From Castellaniella ginsengisoli (GTDB lineage Bacteria > Pseudomonadota > Gammaproteobacteria > Burkholderiales > Burkholderiaceae_B): DNA of 64,000 bases. The position numbers were made by a program, and so were the translations under genes. Positions 40,033-48,153 of the stretch are shown here, piece by piece. Position 1 is the first letter of the stretch. Every line of letters begins with the position of its first letter. Below the pieces are notes generated by a model that made no database searches, was not told the origin of the DNA, and saw only the letters and a program-made list of their open reading frames with translations. The DNA is taken from assembly GCF_039523235.1 (NCBI RefSeq), contig NZ_BAAAEX010000010.1. One strand, written 5' to 3'.

Positions 40033-40114
40033 GGGATCGCTGAGTTAACCGACAACTTGCGGAGCGATCCCCCGGCGGCGCCGTTGTGCCGGGTCCTTTT
40101 CCGCTAAAGCGTCG
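40033..40114 (+). ncRNA. SAM-II-like (SAM-alpha) riboswitch in the metK leader
   Basis: A 9-bp stem pairs GGGATCGCT (40033-40041) with AGCGATCCC (40063-40071). The loop holds GTTAACC, then ACTTGC, matching the conserved SAM-II loop (UUUAACC ... UUGCA). After a second GC-rich hairpin (40072-40093) comes CCGCTAAAGCGTCG (40101-40114), containing the conserved GCUAAA of the SAM-II 3' region. Loop bases CGAC (40050-40053) can pair with GTCG (40111-40114), as an H-type pseudoknot requires. SAM-II binds S-adenosylmethionine and shuts off methionine/SAM genes. It stands in front of the SAM synthetase gene, the expected target. The inserted hairpin between stem and 3' strand is longer than in minimal SAM-II examples. 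Confidence 0.7.
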
Positions 40115-40158
40115 CGCCCCGATACATCTAGAGGTGCAACGCGTTTCGTTCAACCTCT

Positions 40159-40180
40159 CGCCGGCGCAACCGGCGTTCTT
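40159..40180 (+). promoter_or_regulatory. Hairpin with short T-rich tail before the metK ribosome site
   Basis: CGCCGG (40159-40164) and CCGGCG (40170-40175) form a 6-bp stem with a CGCAA loop, followed by TTCTT. It sits between the riboswitch and the AGGA at 40183-40186, so it could be an attenuator or a ribosome-site barrier controlled by the aptamer. Confidence 0.4.
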
Positions 40181-40195
40181 ACAGGACGTATCGCT

Positions 40196-41359
40196 GTGGC
40201 AAACAACGATTTTCTCTTTACCTCGGAATCCGTCTCCGAAGGCCATCCCGACAAGGTCGCCGATCAGATTTCCGACGCGATTCTCGATGCCCTGCTCGAG
40301 CAAGACCCGCATTCCCGGGTCGCCGCCGAAACCCTTTGCAATACCGGCCTGGTCGTGCTGGCCGGCGAGATCACCTCGCGCGCCAATGTGGATTACATCC
40401 AGGTCGCCCGCGACACGATCCGCCGCATCGGCTACGACAACACCGACTACGGCATCGACTACAAGGGTTGCGCGGTGCTGGTCGCCTACGACAAGCAATC
40501 CCCCGACATCGCCCAAGGCGTGGACCGCACGCCCGAAGAAATCCTCAACCAGGGGGCCGGCGACCAGGGTTTGATGTTCGGCTATGCCTGCGACGAAACC
40601 CCCGACCTGATGCCCGCGCCGATCTGGTATTCGCACCGCATCGTGCAGCGCCAGGCGGAACTGCGCAAGGACGGCCGCCTGCCCTGGCTGCGCCCGGATG
40701 CCAAGTCCCAGGTCACCTTCCGCTATCTCGACGGCAAGCCCGCCGAGGTCGATACCGTGGTGCTGTCCACCCAGCACCACCCGGATATTTCCCAGGCCGA
40801 CATCCGCGATGCCGCCATCGAGCACATCATCCGCCCGGTGTTCGCCGACGGCCTGCTGACCGACAAGACCAAGTTCCTGATCAACCCCACGGGCAAGTTC
40901 GTCATCGGCGGCCCGCAGGGCGATTGCGGCCTGACCGGGCGCAAGATCATCGTCGACACCTACGGCGGGGCCTGCCCGCACGGCGGCGGCGCGTTCTCCG
41001 GCAAGGATCCTTCGAAGGTGGACCGCTCCGCCGCCTACGCCGCCCGCTACGTGGCCAAGAACATCGTGGCCGCCGGCCTGGCGCGCCAGTGCCAGGTGCA
41101 GGTCAGCTACGCCATCGGCGTGGCCGAGCCGATCAACATCACGGTCTACACCGAAGGCACGGGCGTGATCCCCGACGAACAAATCGCCCGCCTGGTGCGC
41201 GAGCACTTCGACCTGCGTCCCAAGGGCATCATCAACATGCTCGACCTGCTGCGCCCCATCTATTCCAAGTCCGCCGCCTACGGCCATTTCGGCCGCAGCG
41301 AGCCGGAATTCAGTTGGGAAGCCACCGATAAGGTGCAGGTGCTGAAGGCCGCCGCCTGA
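40196..41359 (+). CDS. metK: S-adenosylmethionine synthetase
   Basis: This 387-residue protein starts at GTG 40196, about nine bases after AGGA. It has FTSESVSEGHPDKVADQISD (ATP-binding HPDK), LNQGAGDQGLMFGYACDET (about residues 118-136) and the phosphate loop GGGAFSGKDPSKVDRSAAY (about 263-281). It makes SAM from methionine and ATP. Its leader carries a SAM-II-like riboswitch, giving feedback by its own product. It is divergent from the lipid A acyltransferase run. Confidence 0.98.
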   Translation: MANNDFLFTSESVSEGHPDKVADQISDAILDALLEQDPHSRVAAETLCNTGLVVLAGEITSRANVDYIQVARDTIRRIGYDNTDYGIDYKGCAVLVAYDKQSPDIAQGVDRTPEEILNQGAGDQGLMFGYACDETPDLMPAPIWYSHRIVQRQAELRKDGRLPWLRPDAKSQVTFRYLDGKPAEVDTVVLSTQHHPDISQADIRDAAIEHIIRPVFADGLLTDKTKFLINPTGKFVIGGPQGDCGLTGRKIIVDTYGGACPHGGGAFSGKDPSKVDRSAAYAARYVAKNIVAAGLARQCQVQVSYAIGVAEPINITVYTEGTGVIPDEQIARLVREHFDLRPKGIINMLDLLRPIYSKSAAYGHFGRSEPEFSWEATDKVQVLKAAA

Positions 41360-41363
41360 AAAA

Positions 41364-41381
41364 CGCCCCCTTCCGGGGGCG
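41364..41381 (-). terminator. Intrinsic terminator downstream of tetR (minus strand), between convergent metK and tetR
   Basis: CGCCCCC (41364-41370) and GGGGGCG (41375-41381) form a 7-bp stem with a four-base loop. On the minus strand the stem is followed directly by TTTTT, so it terminates transcription coming from tetR. On the plus strand, after metK, it lacks a T-run. Confidence 0.75.
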
Positions 41382-41432
41382 GCAAGCGGGCCATGGGCGA
41401 CGCAGCGCGGGGCTTCGTCGCCGGCCGGGCCC

Positions 41433-42065
41433 TCAGGGCTCGAACACCATGCGCTTCATGAAGGCGCGCAGGATCCGTCCGGTATCCTCGTCGCCCGGCC
41501 GGCTGCCGGCCAGCCGGTGCAGGGCACAGCCGTCGCACAAGGCCACGAAGCCGAACGCGAGGTCTTCCGGGCTCATGGAGAGCGTCAGCCCCGCGCGTCG
41601 GGAGAAGGCCTGAGCGTAGCGCCCCACCGCATCCAGCAGGTCTTCCCGGAAACGGCGGAAATGGGGGGCGAAGTCGGCGTCCCGCGCGGCATGCAGCCGG
41701 GCTTCCAGCATCAGCGCCAGCAATTGGGAATCCTGGTGCATCCGGGCGTAGTGCGCCAGCAGCCGGGCTTCCAGCAAGTCCCTCGGCGGCGGGCCCTCTG
41801 CCTCGGGCGCCGGCTCGTCCAGCAAGGCCTGGAATTCCCCCATGATGCGCCCATGCTCGCGCCGCAGCAGCGCGAGGAAAATATCCGCCTTGTCCTGAAA
41901 ATTGGAATAAAAAGCGCCCCGGGTATAGCCGGCCTGCAGGGCGATCTGCTCGACGCTGGTGGCGGCGAAGCCTTGGGTGGCGAACAGGGCGTGCGTGGCG
42001 TCCAGCAATCGCTGCCGGGTCTGCTCCCGGCTCTGCTCGCGGGTCAGGCGAAGTTTTGTCTTCAT
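41433..42065 (-). CDS. TetR/AcrR-family repressor of the adjacent RND efflux operon
   Basis: This 210-residue protein has a TetR helix-turn-helix: TRQRLLDATHALFATQGFAA, TSVEQIALQAGYTRGAFYSNF (about residues 12-52), typical of the AcrR/TtgR group. The rest is a helical ligand-binding domain. The ATG at 42065 is used; the longer frame to 42158 would run across the operator. It is divergent from the RND operon, with a large inverted repeat in between, so local repression is expected. Confidence 0.92.
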   Translation of the reverse strand: MKTKLRLTREQSREQTRQRLLDATHALFATQGFAATSVEQIALQAGYTRGAFYSNFQDKADIFLALLRREHGRIMGEFQALLDEPAPEAEGPPPRDLLEARLLAHYARMHQDSQLLALMLEARLHAARDADFAPHFRRFREDLLDAVGRYAQAFSRRAGLTLSMSPEDLAFGFVALCDGCALHRLAGSRPGDEDTGRILRAFMKRMVFEP

Positions 42066-42134
42066 GATGTCGAATTGTAGGAACAAACCGGGCGGCGCGC
42101 CCATGCGCCACCCGGAGATGCGCCATCCATAAAG

Positions 42135-42166
42135 ATACATAAATGTATTTGAATCCATTTATGTAT
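42135..42166. promoter_or_regulatory. Operator palindrome between tetR and the RND operon
   Basis: ATACATAAATG (42135-42145) and CATTTATGTAT (42156-42166) are perfect 11-base inverted repeats with a 10-base spacer, in an AT-rich pocket within GC-rich DNA. The wording resembles the AcrR/TtgR operator style (TACATACATT...AATGTATGTA). Confidence 0.8.
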
Positions 42167-42251
42167 TGAAATAAACTCCTCGTCGACGCGCAGGCCATCG
42201 ACCTCGGGGGGGCGGTGCCTGGCCTTTCGTCTGTCGCTCGCTGGGACGCCC

Positions 42252-43385
42252 ATGAAAGACACTCTTGTCCGCCCGTCGTATCGTTCGGCCCGGCAGGCCG
42301 CCCTGATGGCTGCCTGCGTCGCGCTGGCCGCCTGCGGCGCCCGCGATCCGGCCGAGCCGCCGCCGCGCCCGGCGCCGACGGTGGAAATCCAGCCCGATGC
42401 GCACGCCGTCGCCTGGACCGCGCCCGGCGTGATTGCCGCGCCTGAATCCACGCCGTTGTCGTTTCGCCAGGCCGGCCTGGTCCTGCGCCGCCATGCGGGG
42501 TTGGGCGAGGCGGTGCGCGCCGGGCAGGTACTGGCGGAGCTGGATCCGGCGCCCTGGCGCCAGAACCTGGCCTCGGCCCAGGCCCGGTACGAGGCCGCGC
42601 GCGTGGCGCGGGACGTGGCGGAACGGCAATGGCGGCGGGATCGGGCGCAGGGTAGCGAGGGATTGATCGCCCAGGCCCAGGCCGAGCAGACGCGCGGGCA
42701 ATGGGCCCAGGCGCGCGCCGAGTTCGAGCAGGCCAGCCAGGCTCTGGCGCACGCGCGCGACCAGATGGCATACACGCGGCTGACGGCCGGGCATGATGGC
42801 GTGATCGTCGCCGAGCAGGCGGCGGCGGGCCAGAATGTGGCGGCCGGCCAGCCCGTCTATACCCTGGCCTGGGGCGACGGCCTGGAGGTGGTCGTCGATC
42901 TGCCCGAGCGGCGGGTGGCGGGGATCGAACTGGGCCAGGCGGCCGAGGTCGAGCCGGTGGCGCACCCGGGCGTGCGTCTGACCGCCCGCGTGCGGGAAAT
43001 CGCCCGCGCCGCCGATCCGGCGAGCCTCGGTTTCCGCGTGAAGCTGCGCCTCGACGCCCCCGACCCGGCGTTGCGCCTCGGCATGACGGCCACGGTCCGC
43101 TTCCTGGCTTCCGCAGCCGCCGGAGCCCGCTACACCTTGCCCGCCACGGCGTTGTTCCACCAGGGTGATCGGCCGGCGGTCTGGGTGCTGGATGACCAGG
43201 GTGCGCTGGTCTTGCGGGCGGTCGAGGTCGCCGCCTACGGCACTGAGACCGTGACGCTGTCGGCCGGCGTCGCGCCCGGGCAAATCGTGCTCGCCCAGGG
43301 CGCCCACACCGTGTCCGAAGGCCAGCGGGTCGAGGCCGTGCCCTACCAGCCGCGCGCCGCCGCGCCGGACGGGGACGGCCAGTGA
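42252..43385 (+). CDS. RND efflux periplasmic adaptor (membrane fusion) lipoprotein
   Basis: This 377-residue protein has a lipoprotein signal with lipobox LAACG (about residue 28), a biotinyl-lipoyl-like barrel, a helical hairpin (about residues 90-165, with ARYEAARVARDVAERQWRRD and TRGQWAQARAEFEQASQALA) and beta-barrel and membrane-proximal domains. It links the inner-membrane pump to the outer-membrane channel. Its stop overlaps the pump start (GTGA). Confidence 0.93.
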   Translation: MKDTLVRPSYRSARQAALMAACVALAACGARDPAEPPPRPAPTVEIQPDAHAVAWTAPGVIAAPESTPLSFRQAGLVLRRHAGLGEAVRAGQVLAELDPAPWRQNLASAQARYEAARVARDVAERQWRRDRAQGSEGLIAQAQAEQTRGQWAQARAEFEQASQALAHARDQMAYTRLTAGHDGVIVAEQAAAGQNVAAGQPVYTLAWGDGLEVVVDLPERRVAGIELGQAAEVEPVAHPGVRLTARVREIARAADPASLGFRVKLRLDAPDPALRLGMTATVRFLASAAAGARYTLPATALFHQGDRPAVWVLDDQGALVLRAVEVAAYGTETVTLSAGVAPGQIVLAQGAHTVSEGQRVEAVPYQPRAAAPDGDGQ

Positions 43386-46300
43386 GCGGGCCGCCGGGAT
43401 CCGGGGCCGGGGGATTCAATCTCTCGCGCTGGGCGATCCTGCATCGCTCCCTGGTGATCTACCTGATCGCCGTCATGGTGGTGGCCGGGGCGATTGCGGG
43501 CCTGCGCCTGGCGCAGTCCGAAGATCCGCCTTTCACCTTCCGCGTCATGGTGATCCAGACCCTGTGGCCCGGCGCCACGGCGGAGCAGGTGCGCGCGCAG
43601 GTCACCGACCGGATCGAACGCAAGCTCCAGGAAATGCCGCACCGCGACTACACCACCAGCTATTCGCGGCCGGGGCAGTCGACCCTCTTCTACTTCATGA
43701 GCGAGGCCGCCGCGGCCGACCAGGTGCCCGAGGAGTGGTACCAGGTGCGCAAGAAGGTCGGCGATATGGCTGCCGAGTTGCCGGCCGGGGTGGCCGGGCC
43801 TTTCTTCAACGATGAGTTCGGCGACGTCTACACCAACATCTATGCGCTGGCGGGCGACGGCTATACGCCGGCGCAACTGCGCGAGCAGGCCGACATCCTG
43901 CGCACGGTGCTTTTGCGGGTGCCGGGGGTGGCCAAGGTCGATTATTTCGGCGACCAGGAAGAGCGCATCGAAGTCCGTATCCCCAATGCCGTGATGGCCC
44001 GGTCCGGGCTGACGCCTGCGCGGATCGGGCAGGCGATCGCCGCGCGCAACGCCGTGGCCGACCCCGGGGTGGCCTCGACCGCGTCCGACCGGCTGTACGT
44101 GCGCCCCACGGGGCAATTCCACAGCCTGGACGACCTGGCCGATACGCTGATCCCCATCGGCGACCGGCTGGTGCGCCTGGGAGACATCGCCGAGATCCGG
44201 CGCGGCGCGGCGCAGCCGCCGTCCACGCAGATGCGTTACGGCGGCCAGCCGGTGCTGGGCATCGGCGTGACCGCCGCCGAAGGCCACGATGTGGTGGATC
44301 TGGGGCGGTCGCTGCGGGAGGCGGTGGATGGCCTGCAAGCGCGGCTGCCGACGGGCCTTGCGCTGGAGGAAGTCGCCAGCATGCCCGACGCCGTGACGGC
44401 CTCGGTCGATGAGTTTCTGCGCGCCGTGGGCGAAGCCGTGGCCATCGTGCTGCTGGTCAGCCTGGTGTCGCTGGGGCTGCGTACCGGCCTGGTGGTCGTG
44501 ATCTCGATCCCGGTGGTGCTGGCGCTGACGGCGCTGCTCATGGGCTGGATGGGGATCGGCCTGCACAAGGTGTCCCTGGGGACCCTGATCCTGTCGCTGG
44601 GCCTGCTGGTGGACGATGCCATCATCGCCGTCGAGATGATGACCGTGAAGCTCGAGCAAGGCTGGGACCGGCTCAGCGCGGCCGCTTTTGCCTACACCAG
44701 TACGGCCTTTCCCATGCTGACGGGCACGCTGGTGACGGTCGCGGGCTTCCTGCCGATCGCCCTGGCGCGTTCCAACACAGGGGAATACACGCGCTCGATC
44801 TTCCAGGTATCGGCGATCTCGTTGCTGGTGTCCTGGCTGGCGGCCGTGATCCTGATTCCGTTGCTGGGCCACGCCCTGCTGCGTCCGCACGCGCATCCCG
44901 CGCCGGCGGACGGCCCGGTACGGGATCTTTATGATTCGCCCTTTTACCGCCGCTTGCGGCGCTGGCTGCATGCCTGCGTGCGTCGCCGCGCCCTCGTCGT
45001 CGCGGCGACGCTGGCGCTGTTCGTCGTCGCACTGGCAGGTTTCCGGCTGGTGCCGCAGCAGTTCTTTCCCGATTCCGCCCGCCCGGAGCTGCTGGTGGAT
45101 TTGCGCCTGCGCGAAAGCGCCTCGTTCGAGGCGACGCTCGCGCAGGCGAAGCGCCTGGAGGCCTTGTTGAAGGACCGCCCGGAGGTGGCGCGCGTGGCCG
45201 GCTTCGTCGGCACCGGCGCGCCGCGCTTCTACCTGCCGCTGGACCAGCAGTTGCCCTCGCCGAATTTCACCCAGTATGTCGTGACGGCCAGATCCATCGA
45301 AGACCGGGAAGCGCTCAAGCGCTGGCTGGAATCGACGCTGGCGACGGCTTTCCCGGCCGTGCGGGGGCGGGTGTCGCGTCTGGAATCGGGGCCTCCGGTC
45401 GGCTATCCGGTCCAGTTCCGCGTCAGCGGCGACGACGTGCCGCGCGTGCGCCAGGCGGCGGAAGCCGTGGCTGCGGTGCTGCGCGCCGATCCCCGCGCCC
45501 GCAACACGCAGTTCGACTGGGACGAGCCCTCGGCCCGCGCGTCGCGTTTCGAGATCGATCAGCAGGCCGCGCAGCGGCTGGGCATCAGCTCGCGCGATAT
45601 TGCGGATTTCCTCGCCATGACTTTGTCGGGCCGGCCCGTGTCCCAGTACCGGGAAGGCGACCGCCTGATCCGCATCGACCTGCGCGCCCCCGAATCCGAG
45701 CGCGGCGGCCCCGAAGCGCTGGCGCAGTTGTCCCTGCCTTCGCCCCGGGGTCCCGTGCCCCTGGAGGCGCTGGGCGGGATGCGGGACGGGCTGGAGCACG
45801 CCATCATCTGGGAGCGCGACCGGCAGCCCACGATCACGGTGAGGGCCGAGGTGGCGCCGGGCGTGGAAGGGATCGACCTGACCCGGGCCGTGGATGCGCG
45901 GCTTGCGGACATCCGCGCCGGCCTGCCGGTGGGCTACCGCATCGAGGTGGGGGGCGCGGTGGAAAACAGCGCCAAGGCGCAGGCCTCGATCGGCGCCGAG
46001 GTGCCGATCCTGATCGTGACGGTGCTGACGCTGCTGATGATCCAGTTGCAGCGCTTTTCGCGGGTGGTGCTGGTCGTCCTGACCGCCCCGCTGGGCTTGA
46101 TCGGCGTGGTCCTGGCGCTGCTGCTCTTTGGCAAGCCTTTCGGGTTCGTCGCCCTGCTGGGCGTGATCGCCATGTTCGGCATCATCATGCGCAACTCGGT
46201 CATCCTGGTGGACCAGATCGAGCAGGACATCGCCGCCGGGCACCGCCGTATCGACGCCATCGTGGATGCGACCGTGCGGCGTTTCCGCCCCATCGTGTTG

Positions 46301-46510
46301 ACGGCGGCGGCGGCCGTGCTGGCATTGATCCCGTTGCTGCGCAGTGATTTTTTCGGGCCGATGGCGACCGCCCTGATGGGGGGCATCACCAGCGCCACCG
46401 TTTTGACGATTTTCGTGCTGCCGCCCTTGTATGCGCTGATGTTCCGCGTCCGGGACGAGGATGAACCGCCGGTCGCTCAGGTGGATCCCATGCCGGAGGG
46501 GATGCGATGA
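43382..46510 (+). CDS. RND family efflux pump, inner-membrane transporter
   Basis: This 1042-residue pump has the RND layout of twelve membrane spans and two large periplasmic loops. The proton-relay Asp pair lies in GLLVDDAIIAVEMM (D411, D412). Other family segments are SEDPPFTFRVMVIQTLWPGA, SRPGQSTLFYFMSEA and FGIIMRNSVILVDQIEQDI near the end. The wording SEDPPFTFRVMVI and the lipoprotein adaptor place it with the AcrB-like but HAE-1-distant group often annotated as a multidrug or metal-type RND; the substrate is unknown. It starts at GTG 43382 coupled to the adaptor, and its stop overlaps the next gene. Confidence 0.95.
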   Translation: MSGPPGSGAGGFNLSRWAILHRSLVIYLIAVMVVAGAIAGLRLAQSEDPPFTFRVMVIQTLWPGATAEQVRAQVTDRIERKLQEMPHRDYTTSYSRPGQSTLFYFMSEAAAADQVPEEWYQVRKKVGDMAAELPAGVAGPFFNDEFGDVYTNIYALAGDGYTPAQLREQADILRTVLLRVPGVAKVDYFGDQEERIEVRIPNAVMARSGLTPARIGQAIAARNAVADPGVASTASDRLYVRPTGQFHSLDDLADTLIPIGDRLVRLGDIAEIRRGAAQPPSTQMRYGGQPVLGIGVTAAEGHDVVDLGRSLREAVDGLQARLPTGLALEEVASMPDAVTASVDEFLRAVGEAVAIVLLVSLVSLGLRTGLVVVISIPVVLALTALLMGWMGIGLHKVSLGTLILSLGLLVDDAIIAVEMMTVKLEQGWDRLSAAAFAYTSTAFPMLTGTLVTVAGFLPIALARSNTGEYTRSIFQVSAISLLVSWLAAVILIPLLGHALLRPHAHPAPADGPVRDLYDSPFYRRLRRWLHACVRRRALVVAATLALFVVALAGFRLVPQQFFPDSARPELLVDLRLRESASFEATLAQAKRLEALLKDRPEVARVAGFVGTGAPRFYLPLDQQLPSPNFTQYVVTARSIEDREALKRWLESTLATAFPAVRGRVSRLESGPPVGYPVQFRVSGDDVPRVRQAAEAVAAVLRADPRARNTQFDWDEPSARASRFEIDQQAAQRLGISSRDIADFLAMTLSGRPVSQYREGDRLIRIDLRAPESERGGPEALAQLSLPSPRGPVPLEALGGMRDGLEHAIIWERDRQPTITVRAEVAPGVEGIDLTRAVDARLADIRAGLPVGYRIEVGGAVENSAKAQASIGAEVPILIVTVLTLLMIQLQRFSRVVLVVLTAPLGLIGVVLALLLFGKPFGFVALLGVIAMFGIIMRNSVILVDQIEQDIAAGHRRIDAIVDATVRRFRPIVLTAAAAVLALIPLLRSDFFGPMATALMGGITSATVLTIFVLPPLYALMFRVRDEDEPPVAQVDPMPEGMR

Positions 46511-47961
46511 ACGGGTGGCGAATCACCGGGGCGGCGGTTCTGGGGCTGGGCCTGGCGGGCTGCGCGCTGGGGCCTTCCGGCCAGGCGCCGGTCATGCCCG
46601 AACCGGCACGGTACGCCGCCGGCCCGCCGCCGGACGGCGGCGCATCGGCGGCGGGCCCGGAACTGGTGAGGGCGCATGCGCCGGCGGCGGCCTGGTGGGC
46701 CCGGTTCGGCGCTCCCGAACTGGATGCGCTGGTGACGGAAGCCTGGGCGGCCAATCCCGATCTGGCCGCCGCACGGCAGCGCCTGGAAGCGGCCCGTGAA
46801 GTGCTGTGGGCGCAGACCGGAGCGACCACGCTGCCTTCGATCGACCTGGGCGCCCAGGCGGCGCGCCAGCGCGCGCTGGGCCTGCCGCTGACGCTGCCGC
46901 CGCCTTTGCCCGAGCTGCCCCGGACCTCGATTTACGATACCTTCGTCGGCCAGGCCCAGGTCCGCTATGCCTTCGACCTGTTCGGTTCGATCCGCGCGCG
47001 CAACCGCGCCCTGGCCGACCGGGTGGAGCAGCAATCGGCCCAATGGCGCGCCGCCCGGGAAGCGCTGGCGGCGAACGTCGTGTCTGGCGCGTTGACCCTG
47101 TCCGCGCTGCAGGCCCGCCTGGATATCCTGGCTTCCGTGGCGGCCGGATTGCGGCGCGACGAGGCCGAGGCCGCCCGCCGGCAGGCCTTGGGCGCTGCGC
47201 CGCGCGCCGCCGTCCTGGACGCGCGCCGCCAGGCCGAAGCCGTGGCGGCGCAGATTCCCGGTCTGCAGGCCCAGGCGTTGTCGATCCGGCATGCGCTGGC
47301 CGTGCTGCTGGGCCGCACGCCCGACCAGGCGCCCGAGGCGATCGCGTTCGAGCGCCTGACCCTGCCCGCGCAGATTCCCGTCCTGGTGCCGGCTGCGCTG
47401 CTGGCGGCGCGGCCCGACGTCCAGGCGGCCGCGGCTGCCCTGCGAGCGGCCGCCCACGATGCGGGAGCGGCCAGCGCAGACCGCTTGCCGAGCCTGACCC
47501 TGACGGCGGCCATGGGGCGCGGGGGCTACGACTGGTCGTCGGCGCTGTCGCCCGCAGGCGCCTTGTGGAGCCTGGCGGGCGGCCTGACGGCGCCGCTGTT
47601 CCACGGCGGCGCGCTGCAGGCCCGGCATCGCGCCAGCTTGCAGGCCCATGCAGCGGCGCAGGATGATTACCGGAGCACGGTGCTGGCCGCTTTCCGTGAG
47701 GTGGCCGACGCTTTGGCCTCGCTGGAACAGGGCGGCTCGGCGCAAGCCGCCGGAGAGGCCGCCGCCCGAGCGGCCCGGGCGGCGGCGGCCGATGCCGCCC
47801 GGCGCGCCGCTCTGGGTGCGGTGCCGCCGGCGGCGGCCCGGGCGGCCGGGCGCCAGGCCGACCTGACGGCGCTGGACGCTCTGGATGTGCGCGCGCAGCG
47901 GCTGCTGGATGCCGTGCGCCTGTTTCACGCCCTGGGCGCACCGGCGCCGGATGGTGCGTAG
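46507..47961 (+). CDS. RND efflux outer-membrane channel lipoprotein (NodT/OprM family)
   Basis: This 484-residue protein has a lipoprotein signal (LGLGLAGCALG, lipobox LAGC) and two outer-membrane-efflux repeats with the NodT pattern WWARFGAPELDALVTEAWAA, NPDLAAARQRLEAAREVL, YAFDLFGSIRARNRALAD and VLAAFREVADALASLEQ. It forms a trimeric TolC-like channel, completing the tripartite pump with the two genes upstream. The ATG overlaps the pump stop by four bases. Confidence 0.95.
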   Translation: MNGWRITGAAVLGLGLAGCALGPSGQAPVMPEPARYAAGPPPDGGASAAGPELVRAHAPAAAWWARFGAPELDALVTEAWAANPDLAAARQRLEAAREVLWAQTGATTLPSIDLGAQAARQRALGLPLTLPPPLPELPRTSIYDTFVGQAQVRYAFDLFGSIRARNRALADRVEQQSAQWRAAREALAANVVSGALTLSALQARLDILASVAAGLRRDEAEAARRQALGAAPRAAVLDARRQAEAVAAQIPGLQAQALSIRHALAVLLGRTPDQAPEAIAFERLTLPAQIPVLVPAALLAARPDVQAAAAALRAAAHDAGAASADRLPSLTLTAAMGRGGYDWSSALSPAGALWSLAGGLTAPLFHGGALQARHRASLQAHAAAQDDYRSTVLAAFREVADALASLEQGGSAQAAGEAAARAARAAAADAARRAALGAVPPAAARAAGRQADLTALDALDVRAQRLLDAVRLFHALGAPAPDGA

Positions 47962-47979
47962 ACCGGCGCCGGCTCACGG

Positions 47980-47985
47980 TATAAT
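47980..47985 (+). promoter_or_regulatory. TATAAT -10 element of the ahcY operon
   Basis: A perfect TATAAT is placed so that transcription would start near 47992, three bases before the first stem of the SAH riboswitch. The -35 region is weak (GTAGAC at 47958-47963). Confidence 0.65.
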
Positions 47986-47994
47986 GACCCCCTT

Positions 47995-48085
47995 TTCCTG
48001 AGGGGCGCTGCACCGGTCCCGCCACCCGTCCCGGGTGCGCATGCGGATCGCCAGGCTCAGGAACCTTCTTCATGAACGGCGCCCA
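47995..48085 (+). ncRNA. S-adenosylhomocysteine (SAH) riboswitch in the ahcY leader
   Basis: The closing stem pairs TTCCTGAG (47995-48002) with CTCAGGAA (48056-48063). Next to it lies the conserved core GGGGCGCTGCA, and the strand GCCAGGCTCAG is the conserved 3' side. After a short linker, GAACGGCGCCCA supplies GCGCCC (48079-48084), which pairs with GGGCGC (48003-48008) as the class pseudoknot. An internal hairpin has CACCCG paired with CGGGTG. This is the SAH riboswitch architecture known upstream of ahcY in betaproteobacteria. SAH binding turns expression on, so SAH hydrolase is made when its toxic substrate builds up. Confidence 0.92.
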
Positions 48086-48153
48086 TCGTTGCCCTGCGCG
48101 GGCGGGGATGGGTTTCAGCCGTCATCGCCGCGCGCAGGCTCTACAGGATCATC

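Noticed and set aside
43343..46243. A 966-codon minus-strand open frame under the RND pump gene
   Set aside because: The coding strand carries an unmistakable RND pump with coupled neighbours; the antisense product is low-complexity His/Arg/Gln text.
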